In this document: in pieces, positions 1 through 8,618 of the stretch | Position numbering within the stretch: position 1 is the first letter of the stretch | Layout of the letters: the number at the start of each line of letters is the position of its first letter | NCBI GenBank assembly: GCA_026391655.1 | Contig: JAPLDR010000018.1 | Span: forward strand, 24,141-88,140 | DNA from: Bacteroidia bacterium | GTDB lineage: Bacteria; Bacteroidota; Bacteroidia; Bacteroidales; Prolixibacteraceae | Reading direction: 5' to 3' | DNA: 64,000 nt | The notes under the pieces: generated by a model | Databases searched by the model: none | The model's input: only the letters and a program-made list of their open reading frames with translations | What the model was told of the DNA's origin: nothing | Program-made: the position numbers and the translations under genes

Positions 1-315
1 GTTGATTTACCGGCTAAACTGGCTGATTTTGTGGCTAACAGTTCGAATATTACCTGGCCGCATAGTTGGGTTGTCCCAAAATATGCCACCATGTTTGAAT
101 ACAAACAGTATGCACCGGCCAACCATTTTCATATGATCGCAGGACTAAGACCTTCGGTTTTACAATTCTGGATGGATCTGACCAATGTTCTGTCTTTAAC
201 TCCCTGGCAGGCACGTCCTCAGTTTATTGAAGGAACCGACCGTCCAACACCGCTTCTTCACCTGTTAAACGGTGGTGAAAATGTCACTAAACAACTTAGG
301 GCTAAAGGAAAATAA
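1..315 (+). CDS. fucI: L-fucose isomerase, C-terminal part (cut by window start)
   Basis: The reading frame is open from base 1, so the gene starts upstream of the window and only the last 104 residues are seen. They contain a TWPxxWxxP stretch and an ANHFH motif, which correspond to the C-terminal domain of L-fucose isomerase, where a His in the ANH segment helps bind the active-site metal. FucI converts L-fucose to L-fuculose in the cytoplasm. The stop lies 2 bases before the start of the fucU-like gene, so the two are surely co-transcribed. A related ketol isomerase such as arabinose isomerase is possible, but the fucU neighbour supports fucose. The GTG at base 31 is an internal codon, not a start. 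Confidence 0.8.
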   Translation, partial: VDLPAKLADFVANSSNITWPHSWVVPKYATMFEYKQYAPANHFHMIAGLRPSVLQFWMDLTNVLSLTPWQARPQFIEGTDRPTPLLHLLNGGENVTKQLRAKGK

Positions 316-317
316 AA

Positions 318-752
318 ATGCTTAAAGGAATATCCCCTCTGATCAGTCCTGAATTACTCGGCGTTCTGGACAGAATGGGTCACGGCGACGAAATCGTTCT
401 TGCCGATGCCCATTTCCCGGGCGAGACTTTCAATTCCAAGGTATTGCGTGCTGATGGCTTAAAAATAGCCGATCTATTGGCCGCCATTCTACCTCTTTTC
501 GAACTCGATGCCTATGTTCCTCATCCACTGGCTATGATGGCTGCCGTTCCGGGCGATACACTTGATCCGCTTGTCGAAGAGGGTTATCTGAAAAGTATTC
601 ATCAAACGAATCCCTCTGTTACTCCAATAGAACGGGTCGAACGATTCGCTTTTTACGAAAGGGCCAAAAGTGCTTTTGCTGTTGTAATGACTGGTGAAAC
701 TGCCAAATACGGGAATATCATCCTAAAAAAAGGAGTTACTCCTATATGTTAA
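318..752 (+). CDS. fucU: L-fucose mutarotase FucU
   Basis: This 144-residue protein belongs to the RbsD/FucU family, which interconverts the alpha and beta anomers of L-fucose so that the isomerase receives its preferred form. The start [13 protein letters not shown], the [15 protein letters not shown] segment with the active-site His22, and the C-terminal [18 protein letters not shown] and [11 protein letters not shown] blocks match FucU over the full length. Family members are about 140 residues, so the gene is complete. It follows the isomerase by 2 bases, giving a two-gene fucose unit. The secreted fucosidase begins 75 bases further on and may share the transcript. Confidence 0.93.
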   Translation: MLKGISPLISPELLGVLDRMGHGDEIVLADAHFPGETFNSKVLRADGLKIADLLAAILPLFELDAYVPHPLAMMAAVPGDTLDPLVEEGYLKSIHQTNPSVTPIERVERFAFYERAKSAFAVVMTGETAKYGNIILKKGVTPIC

Positions 753-826
753 GCATATCTGCAAAAGATGGTTAAAAAACAATTTCATGCTGAAAAACTT
801 AAAAATACAATCAAACAAATATTAAA

Positions 827-2494
827 ATGAAAAAATTACTTACCTCGATGATGGCTTTAGTTTTGGTATTAAATACATATGCCCAGTCAAAACCCGATAA
901 GATGGATTGGTGGAAAGAGGCCAAATTCGGTTTGTTTATCCATTGGGGTGTATATTCTGTGCCAGCCGGTGTATATGATGGAAAAGACATTGCCGGTATT
1001 GGCGAATGGATCATGAACAGAGGTAAAATCCCGACAGCCAGATATCAGGCATACGCAAAAGAATTTAATCCGATAAAATACAATCCCGAAGCATGGGTAA
1101 AAATGGCCAAAGATGCAGGAATGAAATACCTGGTAATCACCTCAAAACATCACGACGGATTCACGCTATTCGAAACAAAAGCTTCGAAATGGAATATTGT
1201 TGATGCAACTCCCTATGGCAAAGATTTGCTCAAGCCCCTTGCTGAAGCTTGTCATAAAAACGGTATCAGACTTGGTTTTTACTATTCACAGGCGCAGGAC
1301 TGGAACAATCCGGGTGGTGCAGCCAGTGGCGGTCATTGGGATAAAGCCCAGGATGGTTCGATGGATGAATATATCGACAAAGTGGCAGCTCCGCAGGTTA
1401 AGGAGATTCTTTCGAATTATGGACAGGTTGATATTCTTTGGTGGGATACCCCAACTGACATGAATAAAGAACGGGCTGAAAAATTTCTGCCTGTCATAGC
1501 AAAATATCCTAATTTAATCACAAACAATAGATTAGGTGGCGGTTATAACGGCGATACTGAGACTCCCGAACAATTTGTTCCGGCAACCGGATTTCCGGGC
1601 AGAAACTGGGAAACCTGTATGACGATGAACGATACATGGGGTTACAAATCAAAAGATGACAACTGGAAATCGCCTCAGGTAATTATTCAAACATTAATTG
1701 ACATTGTCAGCAAGGGTGGTAATTATCTTCTTAACGTCGGGCCAACTTCGGAAGGTCTTGTACCACAACCAAGTATCGAACGACTTGCTGAGGTCGGAAA
1801 ATGGATGAAAATTAATGGTGAAGCCATTTACGGAACCACAGCCAGTCCTTTCAGTTACCTGCCATGGGGAAGATGTACCCAAAAAGGAAACAAACTCTAT
1901 CTTCATGTTTTTGAATGGCCAAAGGATGGGAAAATATCGGTTCAACTTCAAAACACAATTACGAAAGCTTACCTGCTTTCAGATCCGAAAAAAACGCTCA
2001 AGGTTGAAAAATCAAAGACTAAAAATACGATTACACTTGTTGGTGATGCTCCCGACAAAATTGCATCCGTTGTAGTTGTTGAGTTGAAGGGTGCTCCCGA
2101 AGTTCTTCCACTACCAACGTCAGGAAAAACTGCGACCGCTTCTTCTGAAAAAGAGGGGACATCAGTTAAAAATCTCTTCGATGGAAATCCGAAGAACAAA
2201 TGGCAACCTGCTGCTGATGACAAAGATAAGTGGGTGGAAGTTGACCTGGGCGAAGAAATCGCTATCGGAGCTTTTTCGGTAGTTGAACCCTGGCATCCCT
2301 GGAACAATCAAGGGCAGAAAATCGAAGTGCAATATAAATCAGGTGACAATTGGTTAGTTGCTTTAACTGTTATGACAAACGGAACCGGTCATACGGCCTC
2401 TTTCGTGCCTGTTTCTGCACGTTTTTTTCGTCTGAAAATCGTTGAAGCAAAAGATCCAACTTTAAACGAATGGATTCTTTTCAGAGCAGATTGA
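827..2494 (+). CDS. secreted alpha-L-fucosidase (GH29) with C-terminal F5/8C-like domain
   Basis: A 555-residue retaining exo-fucosidase of family GH29. Residues 1-19 form a signal peptide ending in TYA-Q, so the enzyme is exported, probably to the periplasm. The catalytic barrel starts at about residue 26; WGVYS (40-44), SKHHDGF (106-112) and VDILWWDTP (201-209) are GH29 landmarks, and Asp207 is the expected nucleophile by alignment of the WxD motif. A linker domain follows, and residues from about 430 to 555 resemble a discoidin/F5-8C (CBM32-like) module, with SVKNLFDGNPKNKW and WVEVDLGEE as typical strands. It sits directly downstream of fucI-fucU, so released fucose can be isomerised by the neighbours. 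Linkage specificity cannot be read from the sequence. Confidence 0.92.
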   Translation: MKKLLTSMMALVLVLNTYAQSKPDKMDWWKEAKFGLFIHWGVYSVPAGVYDGKDIAGIGEWIMNRGKIPTARYQAYAKEFNPIKYNPEAWVKMAKDAGMKYLVITSKHHDGFTLFETKASKWNIVDATPYGKDLLKPLAEACHKNGIRLGFYYSQAQDWNNPGGAASGGHWDKAQDGSMDEYIDKVAAPQVKEILSNYGQVDILWWDTPTDMNKERAEKFLPVIAKYPNLITNNRLGGGYNGDTETPEQFVPATGFPGRNWETCMTMNDTWGYKSKDDNWKSPQVIIQTLIDIVSKGGNYLLNVGPTSEGLVPQPSIERLAEVGKWMKINGEAIYGTTASPFSYLPWGRCTQKGNKLYLHVFEWPKDGKISVQLQNTITKAYLLSDPKKTLKVEKSKTKNTITLVGDAPDKIASVVVVELKGAPEVLPLPTSGKTATASSEKEGTSVKNLFDGNPKNKWQPAADDKDKWVEVDLGEEIAIGAFSVVEPWHPWNNQGQKIEVQYKSGDNWLVALTVMTNGTGHTASFVPVSARFFRLKIVEAKDPTLNEWILFRAD

Positions 2495-2540
2495 TTTCAG
2501 GCATTTAAGACACATTTTTTTATCAAATATTTCTTTAATT

Positions 2541-2577
2541 TTCGCGCACTTTTCCCTTTAAGGGAATTGGGTGCGAA
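2541..2577 (+). terminator. hairpin after fucosidase gene
   Basis: An imperfect stem pairs TTCGC/GCAC with GTGCGAA around an inner TTCCCTT/AAGGGAA stem, followed by TTTG. It lies 47 bases after the fucosidase stop and before the GH105 gene, so it probably ends or attenuates the fuc transcript. Confidence 0.5.
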
Positions 2578-2665
2578 TTTGTTTGTGAACCTTTATCATC
2601 GCCAGAAATTGGAACTCATCAAATCTGTTTAGAATTTTTAGAAAACTAAAACGAATCATATACAC

Positions 2666-3799
2666 ATGAAATCTCTTCGCATTATCATTGCTATAACACT
2701 AATTTTTAGTGTTATGAATCTATCGGCGCAAAAAGGGGAATCGGATCTCCAACATTGGCCTAAAGGTTCGTCTCCAGCAGAAATCGGGAAAAGAATAGTT
2801 AGTAAATTCTTAAATACGCCGCATTCCCGATACGGAAATACTCATCCGGAAGTTCCTCCGACACAAATTACTTATCCCGATGTATGTGCCTGGCTTGGTG
2901 GACTATGGTTTGCGAAAGTAACGAATGATAAACCAATGCTCAATAAACTTGCAGCACGTTTCAATCCGCTTTTTGATGGCGAGAAAAATTTACTGCCTAA
3001 GCCGAATCACGTTGATAACAACGTGTTTGGATCTTTGGCTTTCGAACTCTACCTGCAAACCAAACAAACTAAATATCTTGATCTTGGATTGATTTATGCC
3101 CATACTCAATGGACGCTTCCCGAAAATGCAAAACCGGAAGAAAAAGCGTATGCAGACAAGGGTTATTCGTGGCAGACCAGAATCTGGATTGATGATATGT
3201 TTATGATTACCGCAGTTCAGTCTCAGGCCTATCGTGCAACAGGAGACCTCAAATACATCAACCGGGCCGCAAAAGAAATGGTGCTTTACCTGGATACCAT
3301 CCAATTGGGAAACGGGTTATTCTTTCATTCTCCGGAAACCCATTACAGTTGGGCTCGTGGCAATGGATGGATGGCCGTTGGGATGGCTGAAATGTTGCGC
3401 ATTCTGCCAAAAGACAATCCAAATCGCAATATAATCATGGCCGGCTACCTAAAAATGATGACTACATTGCTGAAATTCCAGGAAAAAGATGGAATGTGGC
3501 GGCAGATTATCGACGATCCGGAAGCCTGGAAGGAGACTTCAGGAACGGTTATGTTTACTTATGCCATGATCACAGGGGTTAAAAACGGCTGGCTGGATAA
3601 AAAAATATATGGAGCAGCTGCCCGCAAAGGTTGGCTGGCACTGATTACCTACATCAATCAGAGCGACGAACTAACTGAAGTTTGCGAAGGAACAAGTATC
3701 AAAAACGACCATGACTATTATCTCCAGCGCAAACGAATTGTCGGTGATTTGCACGGACAGGCACCTCTAATCTGGTGTGCAACAGCCCTTCTGCGATAA
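2666..3799 (+). CDS. secreted GH105/GH88-like unsaturated glycuronyl hydrolase
   Basis: A 377-residue protein with a signal peptide (residues 1-20, ending LSAQ). The rest looks like the alpha6/alpha6 barrel of YteR-type GH105 hydrolases: WIDDMFM (174-180) holds the candidate catalytic Asp, WARGNGW (229-235) is a hallmark of the family, and the SGTVMFTYAM and DLHGQAPLIW segments fit its C-terminal half. These enzymes remove unsaturated uronic acid left by polysaccharide lyases, releasing the keto acid by hydration of the double bond. Its place beside a fucosidase suggests a polysaccharide containing both fucose and uronic acid. Whether it acts on rhamnogalacturonan, ulvan or fucoidan-type fragments cannot be decided here. 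Confidence 0.8.
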   Translation: MKSLRIIIAITLIFSVMNLSAQKGESDLQHWPKGSSPAEIGKRIVSKFLNTPHSRYGNTHPEVPPTQITYPDVCAWLGGLWFAKVTNDKPMLNKLAARFNPLFDGEKNLLPKPNHVDNNVFGSLAFELYLQTKQTKYLDLGLIYAHTQWTLPENAKPEEKAYADKGYSWQTRIWIDDMFMITAVQSQAYRATGDLKYINRAAKEMVLYLDTIQLGNGLFFHSPETHYSWARGNGWMAVGMAEMLRILPKDNPNRNIIMAGYLKMMTTLLKFQEKDGMWRQIIDDPEAWKETSGTVMFTYAMITGVKNGWLDKKIYGAAARKGWLALITYINQSDELTEVCEGTSIKNDHDYYLQRKRIVGDLHGQAPLIWCATALLR

Positions 3800-3902
3800 A
3801 TTACATAAAATCAAAATTTCATATTCGTAAATAGTTATATCTTAGAATTATTGAACATCGTACAATATCAAACATTCACAACCCTTTTTTAAAACACAAC
3901 AA

Positions 3903-4685
3903 ATGAAAAAAACATTGAAACAACTGGTAATCGTTGCAATTCTGGTATTTGCTCTGGCACAATTTGTTAGCGCCACAGGACGCAATTTCTATCAGATTCT
4001 GGTGTACCGGCTTAAAGATAAAGCACAGGAAGCCCGCGTTGATAATTATCTCAAAACGGCCTACTTACCAGCATTGCACCGGGCAGGAATTAAGAGCGTC
4101 GGAGTTTTTAAACCCATTCCCTCTGATACAATTTCAGGAAATCAGATCATTGTCTGGTTACCGTTAACCGCTCTTGATCAGTTGGATAAGTTACTGACTA
4201 CCTTGGCAAAAGACGATGTATATCAGAAATCAGGAGCTGATGTCCTAAATGCACCGTTTGACAATGTACCATTTCAGAGGAAAGAATCGATTCTTTTAAA
4301 GGCATTTCCGGATGCGCCAGGCTATTTCATCCCGAAACATAAAACGAAACCTTCAGAAAGAATCTATGAATTAAGAAGCTACGAAGGTCCGACAGAAAAT
4401 CTTTTTCGTCAAAAAGTTAAGATGTTCAACGAAGGTGGTGAAATCAAACTCTTTAAATCCATCGAATTCAATGCCGTATTCTATGCCGAGGTTATTTCGG
4501 GAAGTACAATGCCCAATCTGATGTATCTCACCACTTTTGCTGACATGGTGGCACACGATGCTCACTGGGATACTTTCAGAAATCATCCCGAATGGAAAAA
4601 GCTTTCGGCGCTTGATGAGTACAAGCACACTGTTTCTAAATCGGTTAAAATGTTACTTTTCCCGACTGATTATTCAGATTTTTAA
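3903..4685 (+). CDS. secreted NIPSNAP-family protein
   Basis: A 260-residue protein with a signal peptide (about residues 1-24, ending VSA). Two alpha-beta barrel-type halves can be seen; the second begins RIYELRSYEGP and contains NEGGEIKLFKSI and HWDTFRNHPEWKKL, which fits the NIPSNAP family (dimeric ferredoxin-like fold). No enzyme activity is established for the bacterial secreted members, and none is claimed here. It lies 103 bases after the GH105 gene on the same strand and may belong to the same carbohydrate locus. There is no visible regulatory site. Confidence 0.75.
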   Translation: MKKTLKQLVIVAILVFALAQFVSATGRNFYQILVYRLKDKAQEARVDNYLKTAYLPALHRAGIKSVGVFKPIPSDTISGNQIIVWLPLTALDQLDKLLTTLAKDDVYQKSGADVLNAPFDNVPFQRKESILLKAFPDAPGYFIPKHKTKPSERIYELRSYEGPTENLFRQKVKMFNEGGEIKLFKSIEFNAVFYAEVISGSTMPNLMYLTTFADMVAHDAHWDTFRNHPEWKKLSALDEYKHTVSKSVKMLLFPTDYSDF

Positions 4686-5032
4686 CAAAAATTATCCATT
4701 AAGGGGTTCATCGAACCAATTTAAGGACAATTTGATATAAAATCCATTAATTAATTGTATATCTGACATTTAAAACACGATTAATCCTGATTAACCGGGT
4801 TTCGGCAGACTGTAATGCAAAATTTCAGAACTGCACCAAAAAAAAAGAATATCACTGTAAATAATTAATTTGTGCATGATAGAACACTGATTCACAGAAT
4901 GATTACAGCAACATTTCATAACCTTCCAATCTCCTCCATAAGTTATAAACGAAGAAATAGTTTGAACTTAGGATTTGATTTTCCTTACTTTGCACAAAAT
5001 TTCAGAAGCACCAAAATCATTCTTCAAAAAGT
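4686..5032. other. intergenic region upstream of topA
   Basis: A 347-base AT-rich gap. It holds a small GGTTC-ATC-GAACC hairpin (4705-4717) just after the NIPSNAP gene, which may be a weak terminator, an imperfect AATCCTGATTAAC stretch near 4781, and the topA promoter described separately. No coding region or tRNA was found. Confidence 0.6.
4961..4992 (+). promoter_or_regulatory. probable topA promoter
   Basis: TTTG at 4961-4964 is followed after 20 bases by TTACTTTG at 4985-4992. This is one mismatch from the Bacteroidota -7 consensus TAnnTTTG, at a fitting distance from a -33 TTTG. Transcription would start near 4999, about 35 bases before the topA ATG. Confidence 0.5.
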
Positions 5033-7369
5033 ATGGAAGAGAATCTGGTAATCGTCGAGTCGCCTGCAAAGGCCAAAACAATTGAGAAAATTCTGGGTAA
5101 GGATTTTCTGGTTAAATCTAGTTTTGGACACATCCGTGATCTGGATAAAAAAGATTTTGGAGTTGATATCAACAATAAATATCAACCCAATTATATAATT
5201 TCGGAAGACAAGAAAAAGGTTGTCTCTGAATTAAAAAAATGTGCCAAATCTGCCTCCAGGGTATGGATCGCATCGGACGAGGACCGCGAGGGGGAAGCCA
5301 TTGCGTGGCATTTGATGGAGGTATTACACCTCGACCCTGCAAAGACAAACAGAATTGTCTTTCATGAGATTACGAAAGAGGCTATATTAAAGGCAATAGA
5401 TAATCCGCGCCGCCTGAACAAAGATCTTGTTGATGCCCAGCAGGCAAGGCGCGTTCTTGACCGATTGGTTGGTTTCGAGATTTCACCGGTTCTGTGGAAA
5501 AAAGTAAAACCATCGCTGTCTGCCGGAAGGGTTCAATCCGTAGCAGTACGCCTTATTGTTGACCGTGAGCGTGAGATTACTAATTTCCAGAGTGTTCCGT
5601 TTTTTAGGGTAAATGCAGTATTTCTTGTACCCGAGAATAGCGGCAAGATTACACTATTGAAAGCTGAGCTAAATAACCGGTTCGAAACTGCTAAAGAGGC
5701 AAGAGCATTTCTTAATAAATGCAAAGGAGCAGAATTCACTATTGATGATATTGTCACCCGTCCTGCCAGGAAATCACCTGCCGCTCCGTTTACAACATCC
5801 ACACTTCAGCAGGAAGCGAGTCGAAAACTTGGATTTCCTGTAGGTTTAACCATGTCGGTGGCTCAAAAACTTTACGAATCGGGTCTAATCACTTATATGC
5901 GTACCGACTCAACCACGCTGTCGGATGAGGCGCTCAAAGCGGCAAAGAAAAAAATAATTGCCTCATATGGAGACAAATATGTAAAAATACGGCACTATAA
6001 AACCAAGGTAAAAGGAGCTCAGGAGGCACATGAAGCCATCCGCCCGACTTATTTTGATCATGAAGAGATTAAAGGAACACCCCAGGAACAAAAACTTTAC
6101 GGTTTAATATGGAAGCGGACACTTGCATCGCAAATGTCTGATGCTGAAATAGAAAGAACTACAGTTAATATTTCTGTCTCGAAAGCATCAGAGATCTTTG
6201 TTGCCGCGGGTGAAGTGCTCCGATTTGATGGATTCCTGAGTGTTTATATGGAATCATCTGATGATGAAAACGGTTTCGAAGATGAAAAAGATCTGCTCCC
6301 GGTTCTGACTGTTCATCAAAAATTAGAACCAGATGTAATTCAGGCACTTGAGAGGTTTACTCAAAAAGCTGCACGTTACACGGAGGCAAGTCTGGTTCGT
6401 AAACTCGAGGAATTGGGAATCGGACGTCCGTCAACCTATGCACCCACAATTACGACCATACAGGCGCGGGAATATGTCATCAAAGAGGATAGAGAAGGTT
6501 CGGACCGATCATTTCTAGCTCTCACTTTGCGCGAGGGAACCATCAGCGAGGAAGTAAAAACTGAGATCTCGGGCGCAGAAAAAGCAAAACTCTTTCCCAC
6601 AGATATCGGTCTGGTAGTCAATGATTTTCTGGTCAAATATTTTGAACCGATCGTTGATTTCAATTTTACCGCCTCTGTCGAAAAACAATTTGACGAAATT
6701 GCTGAAGGACAACTAGTCTGGAACGAAATGATTGATGGCTTTTATCGACCTTTTCATCTGAAAATCGAAGATGCCCTCAATAATTCGGAGCGAGCCCGGG
6801 GCGAGAGGGCATTGGGTACAGATTCTGTAAGCGGAAAGGCGGTTTCGGCAAAAATCGGTCGTTTTGGGCCATTTGTCCAGTTAGGCGAAACGGTAGAAGG
6901 AAGCGAAGAAAAACCTCAATTTGCCAGTCTTCAAAAAGGGCAGAGTATTGAAACTATTTCGTTGGAAGAAGCCATGAAATTATTTGATCTTCCGCGTGAT
7001 CTTGGAGCATTCGAAGATAAGAAAGTTATTGTCGGAATTGGCAGATTCGGCCCCTATATCCGGCATGACGGTATCTTTGTTTCCCTGAAAAAAGGTGTTG
7101 ACGAACCAATGACCGTGACCATTGAGCGGGCGATTGAACTTATTGAGGAGAAAAGGGAAAATACCATAAAATCTGTCATAAAAACATTTGTCGAAGAACC
7201 CGATATACGTATACTGGAAGGACGTTGGGGTCCTTACATCTCCTTTAAAAAAGGAAATTATAAGATTAAAAAAGGAACCGATATCAATACACTGGCAGTT
7301 TCTGATTGCAAATTGATCATTGAAACTGAAGGTGCCAAGCCTAAAACGAATAAGAAACGGTCAAAATAA
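5033..7369 (+). CDS. topA: DNA topoisomerase I
   Basis: A 778-residue type IA topoisomerase that relaxes negative supercoils by passing one strand through a transient break. The Toprim domain is at the N-terminus (VIVESPAKAKTIEKILG, residues 7-23; acidic DEDREGEA at 82-89), and the catalytic tyrosine is Tyr288 in GLITYMRTDST. The C-terminus carries no CxxC zinc fingers; instead three GRFGPF/GRFGPY/GRWGPY repeats (about residues 604, 675 and 725) form topoisomerase C-terminal repeat domains, and a basic tail ends the protein. It stands alone behind its own promoter, 62 bases before the arginase-like gene; topA next to type IX secretion genes is a pattern I recall from other Bacteroidota. Confidence 0.97.
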   Translation: MEENLVIVESPAKAKTIEKILGKDFLVKSSFGHIRDLDKKDFGVDINNKYQPNYIISEDKKKVVSELKKCAKSASRVWIASDEDREGEAIAWHLMEVLHLDPAKTNRIVFHEITKEAILKAIDNPRRLNKDLVDAQQARRVLDRLVGFEISPVLWKKVKPSLSAGRVQSVAVRLIVDREREITNFQSVPFFRVNAVFLVPENSGKITLLKAELNNRFETAKEARAFLNKCKGAEFTIDDIVTRPARKSPAAPFTTSTLQQEASRKLGFPVGLTMSVAQKLYESGLITYMRTDSTTLSDEALKAAKKKIIASYGDKYVKIRHYKTKVKGAQEAHEAIRPTYFDHEEIKGTPQEQKLYGLIWKRTLASQMSDAEIERTTVNISVSKASEIFVAAGEVLRFDGFLSVYMESSDDENGFEDEKDLLPVLTVHQKLEPDVIQALERFTQKAARYTEASLVRKLEELGIGRPSTYAPTITTIQAREYVIKEDREGSDRSFLALTLREGTISEEVKTEISGAEKAKLFPTDIGLVVNDFLVKYFEPIVDFNFTASVEKQFDEIAEGQLVWNEMIDGFYRPFHLKIEDALNNSERARGERALGTDSVSGKAVSAKIGRFGPFVQLGETVEGSEEKPQFASLQKGQSIETISLEEAMKLFDLPRDLGAFEDKKVIVGIGRFGPYIRHDGIFVSLKKGVDEPMTVTIERAIELIEEKRENTIKSVIKTFVEEPDIRILEGRWGPYISFKKGNYKIKKGTDINTLAVSDCKLIIETEGAKPKTNKKRSK

Positions 7370-7431
7370 GATCACCGGAGGCAAACGTAGTTAAAGATTT
7401 CTTCAGGATTTACTAATTAATTCTGTTTCCC

Positions 7432-8556
7432 ATGATGAACGAACTAATTATACCGGCATCAGCGCTTGAAGTTGTAAAACAATTCGAGGGAAGCTCCAAT
7501 CAGTTAGGGCATTTCCTGAAAAGTCAGGTCTGGGATACAGATCGTCCACCCCATGTTGCTATCTTAGGGTTACCGGAAGGAAGAGGTTCACGTTGCCGAC
7601 AGGTTGCCGATGGTCCTGATGCGATCAGACGTCATTTTTACTCGCTCACAACATTTTCACCAGAAATAAATATTGTCGATCTTGGGAATATTAAATGCGG
7701 CAACGAGCTTAAAGATACCTATGCAGCTATAAAAATAGTGGCCGAAGAGATTTCCGCACTGAATATCCATCTTCTGATCTTTGGAGGAAGTCAGGAAATG
7801 ACTGTTCCTCTTATTGAAGGATTCAATAAACAAGAATTTAATCTTGTAATCGTCGATGACAGGATTGACAATTGTGCGAATAAAAAAAGTCCGGCCGATG
7901 AGTTTTACATTAACAATCTGCCAATCGGGACATCGGTAAGTATCATTGCCGGACAATCCTATTATATATGTCAGCAAGAGCACGATATTGTAGCCGAAGG
8001 ATACAACGGAGAGATTATCACTTTGGGGGAGATTCGTTCCGATTTTAAAGAGATGGAACCTTTACTCCGGAAATGTGATCTTATAAGTTTTGATTTCGGA
8101 TCGATAAAATCAGCTGAAGCGCCAGGTCAATACCGCATTTCACCTAACGGATTGACCGGGGAGGAAGCTTGTCAGATAGCATGGTATTCGGGTATTTCGA
8201 CAACTCCTGTATGGTTTGGTCTTTTTGGCTACTCTCCTTCTTTTGATACCACTACCTCCGGAGCAATGATGGCAGCGCAGATCAGTTGGTACTTTATTAA
8301 TGGGATATCGAAGCGACTTGATGAAGAACCGGTTGACGAAGCGACCAACTTCGAACATTATCACATTCCCGTAGATGGATTGGATGATCCGATATCATTT
8401 CTGCGTCACACTGTATCTCAGCGGTGGTGGATGGAAGTACCAGCCGAAGATTGTACAATTTTTCCTGTCAGGATTCCCTGTTCCAAAAAGGATTACCGAA
8501 AAGCTTGCGATAATGAGATTCCCGAAAGATGGTGGAAGTATTTTGACAAAATATAA
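7432..8556 (+). CDS. arginase-fold (ureohydrolase-like) protein with degraded metal site
   Basis: A 374-residue protein with the ureohydrolase fold, of the kind often labelled formimidoylglutamase. Three landmark loops can be aligned but are altered: the GGDH loop reads GGSQE (118-122, ligand His replaced by Gln121), the DAHxD loop reads DDRID (142-146, His replaced by Arg144), and the SFDxDxxDP loop reads SFDFGSIKSAEAPG (219-232, second Asp replaced by Gly223). Thus three of the six usual Mn ligands are missing and an arginase or formimidoylglutamase reaction is unlikely. It lies between topA and the PorP/SprF gene. A structural or regulatory role linked to secretion is only inference from position. 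Confidence 0.75.
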   Translation: MMNELIIPASALEVVKQFEGSSNQLGHFLKSQVWDTDRPPHVAILGLPEGRGSRCRQVADGPDAIRRHFYSLTTFSPEINIVDLGNIKCGNELKDTYAAIKIVAEEISALNIHLLIFGGSQEMTVPLIEGFNKQEFNLVIVDDRIDNCANKKSPADEFYINNLPIGTSVSIIAGQSYYICQQEHDIVAEGYNGEIITLGEIRSDFKEMEPLLRKCDLISFDFGSIKSAEAPGQYRISPNGLTGEEACQIAWYSGISTTPVWFGLFGYSPSFDTTTSGAMMAAQISWYFINGISKRLDEEPVDEATNFEHYHIPVDGLDDPISFLRHTVSQRWWMEVPAEDCTIFPVRIPCSKKDYRKACDNEIPERWWKYFDKI

Positions 8557-8558
8557 TT

Positions 8559-8590
8559 AGTAAAGTTCTATATAATAAGTAAAGTTCTAT
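8559..8590 (+). repeat. two 13-bp direct repeats before porP
   Basis: AGTAAAGTTCTAT occurs at 8559-8571 and again at 8578-8590, 19 bases apart start to start. The second copy runs into the putative -7 element TATCTTTG. It may be an operator or simply a small duplication. Confidence 0.7.
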
Positions 8591-8595
8591 CTTTG
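8588..8595 (+). promoter_or_regulatory. -7 element of type IX secretion operon promoter
   Basis: TATCTTTG matches TAnnTTTG exactly and would start transcription near 8602, 17 bases before the first ATG of the PorP/SprF gene. No clear -33 TTTG at the usual spacing is seen; the direct repeats occupy that place. Confidence 0.5.
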
Positions 8596-8618
8596 CCTTC
8601 AATCAGGAGTCACCACTA

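Noticed and set aside
31..315. A complete small gene starting at GTG 31
   Set aside because: The frame is open from base 1 and the residues before 31 continue the isomerase sequence, so this is the end of a longer gene.
4700..4720. A GGTTC-ATC-GAACC hairpin that resembles a tRNA T-arm
   Set aside because: No acceptor stem, D-arm or anticodon arm fits around it and the loop is only 3 bases.
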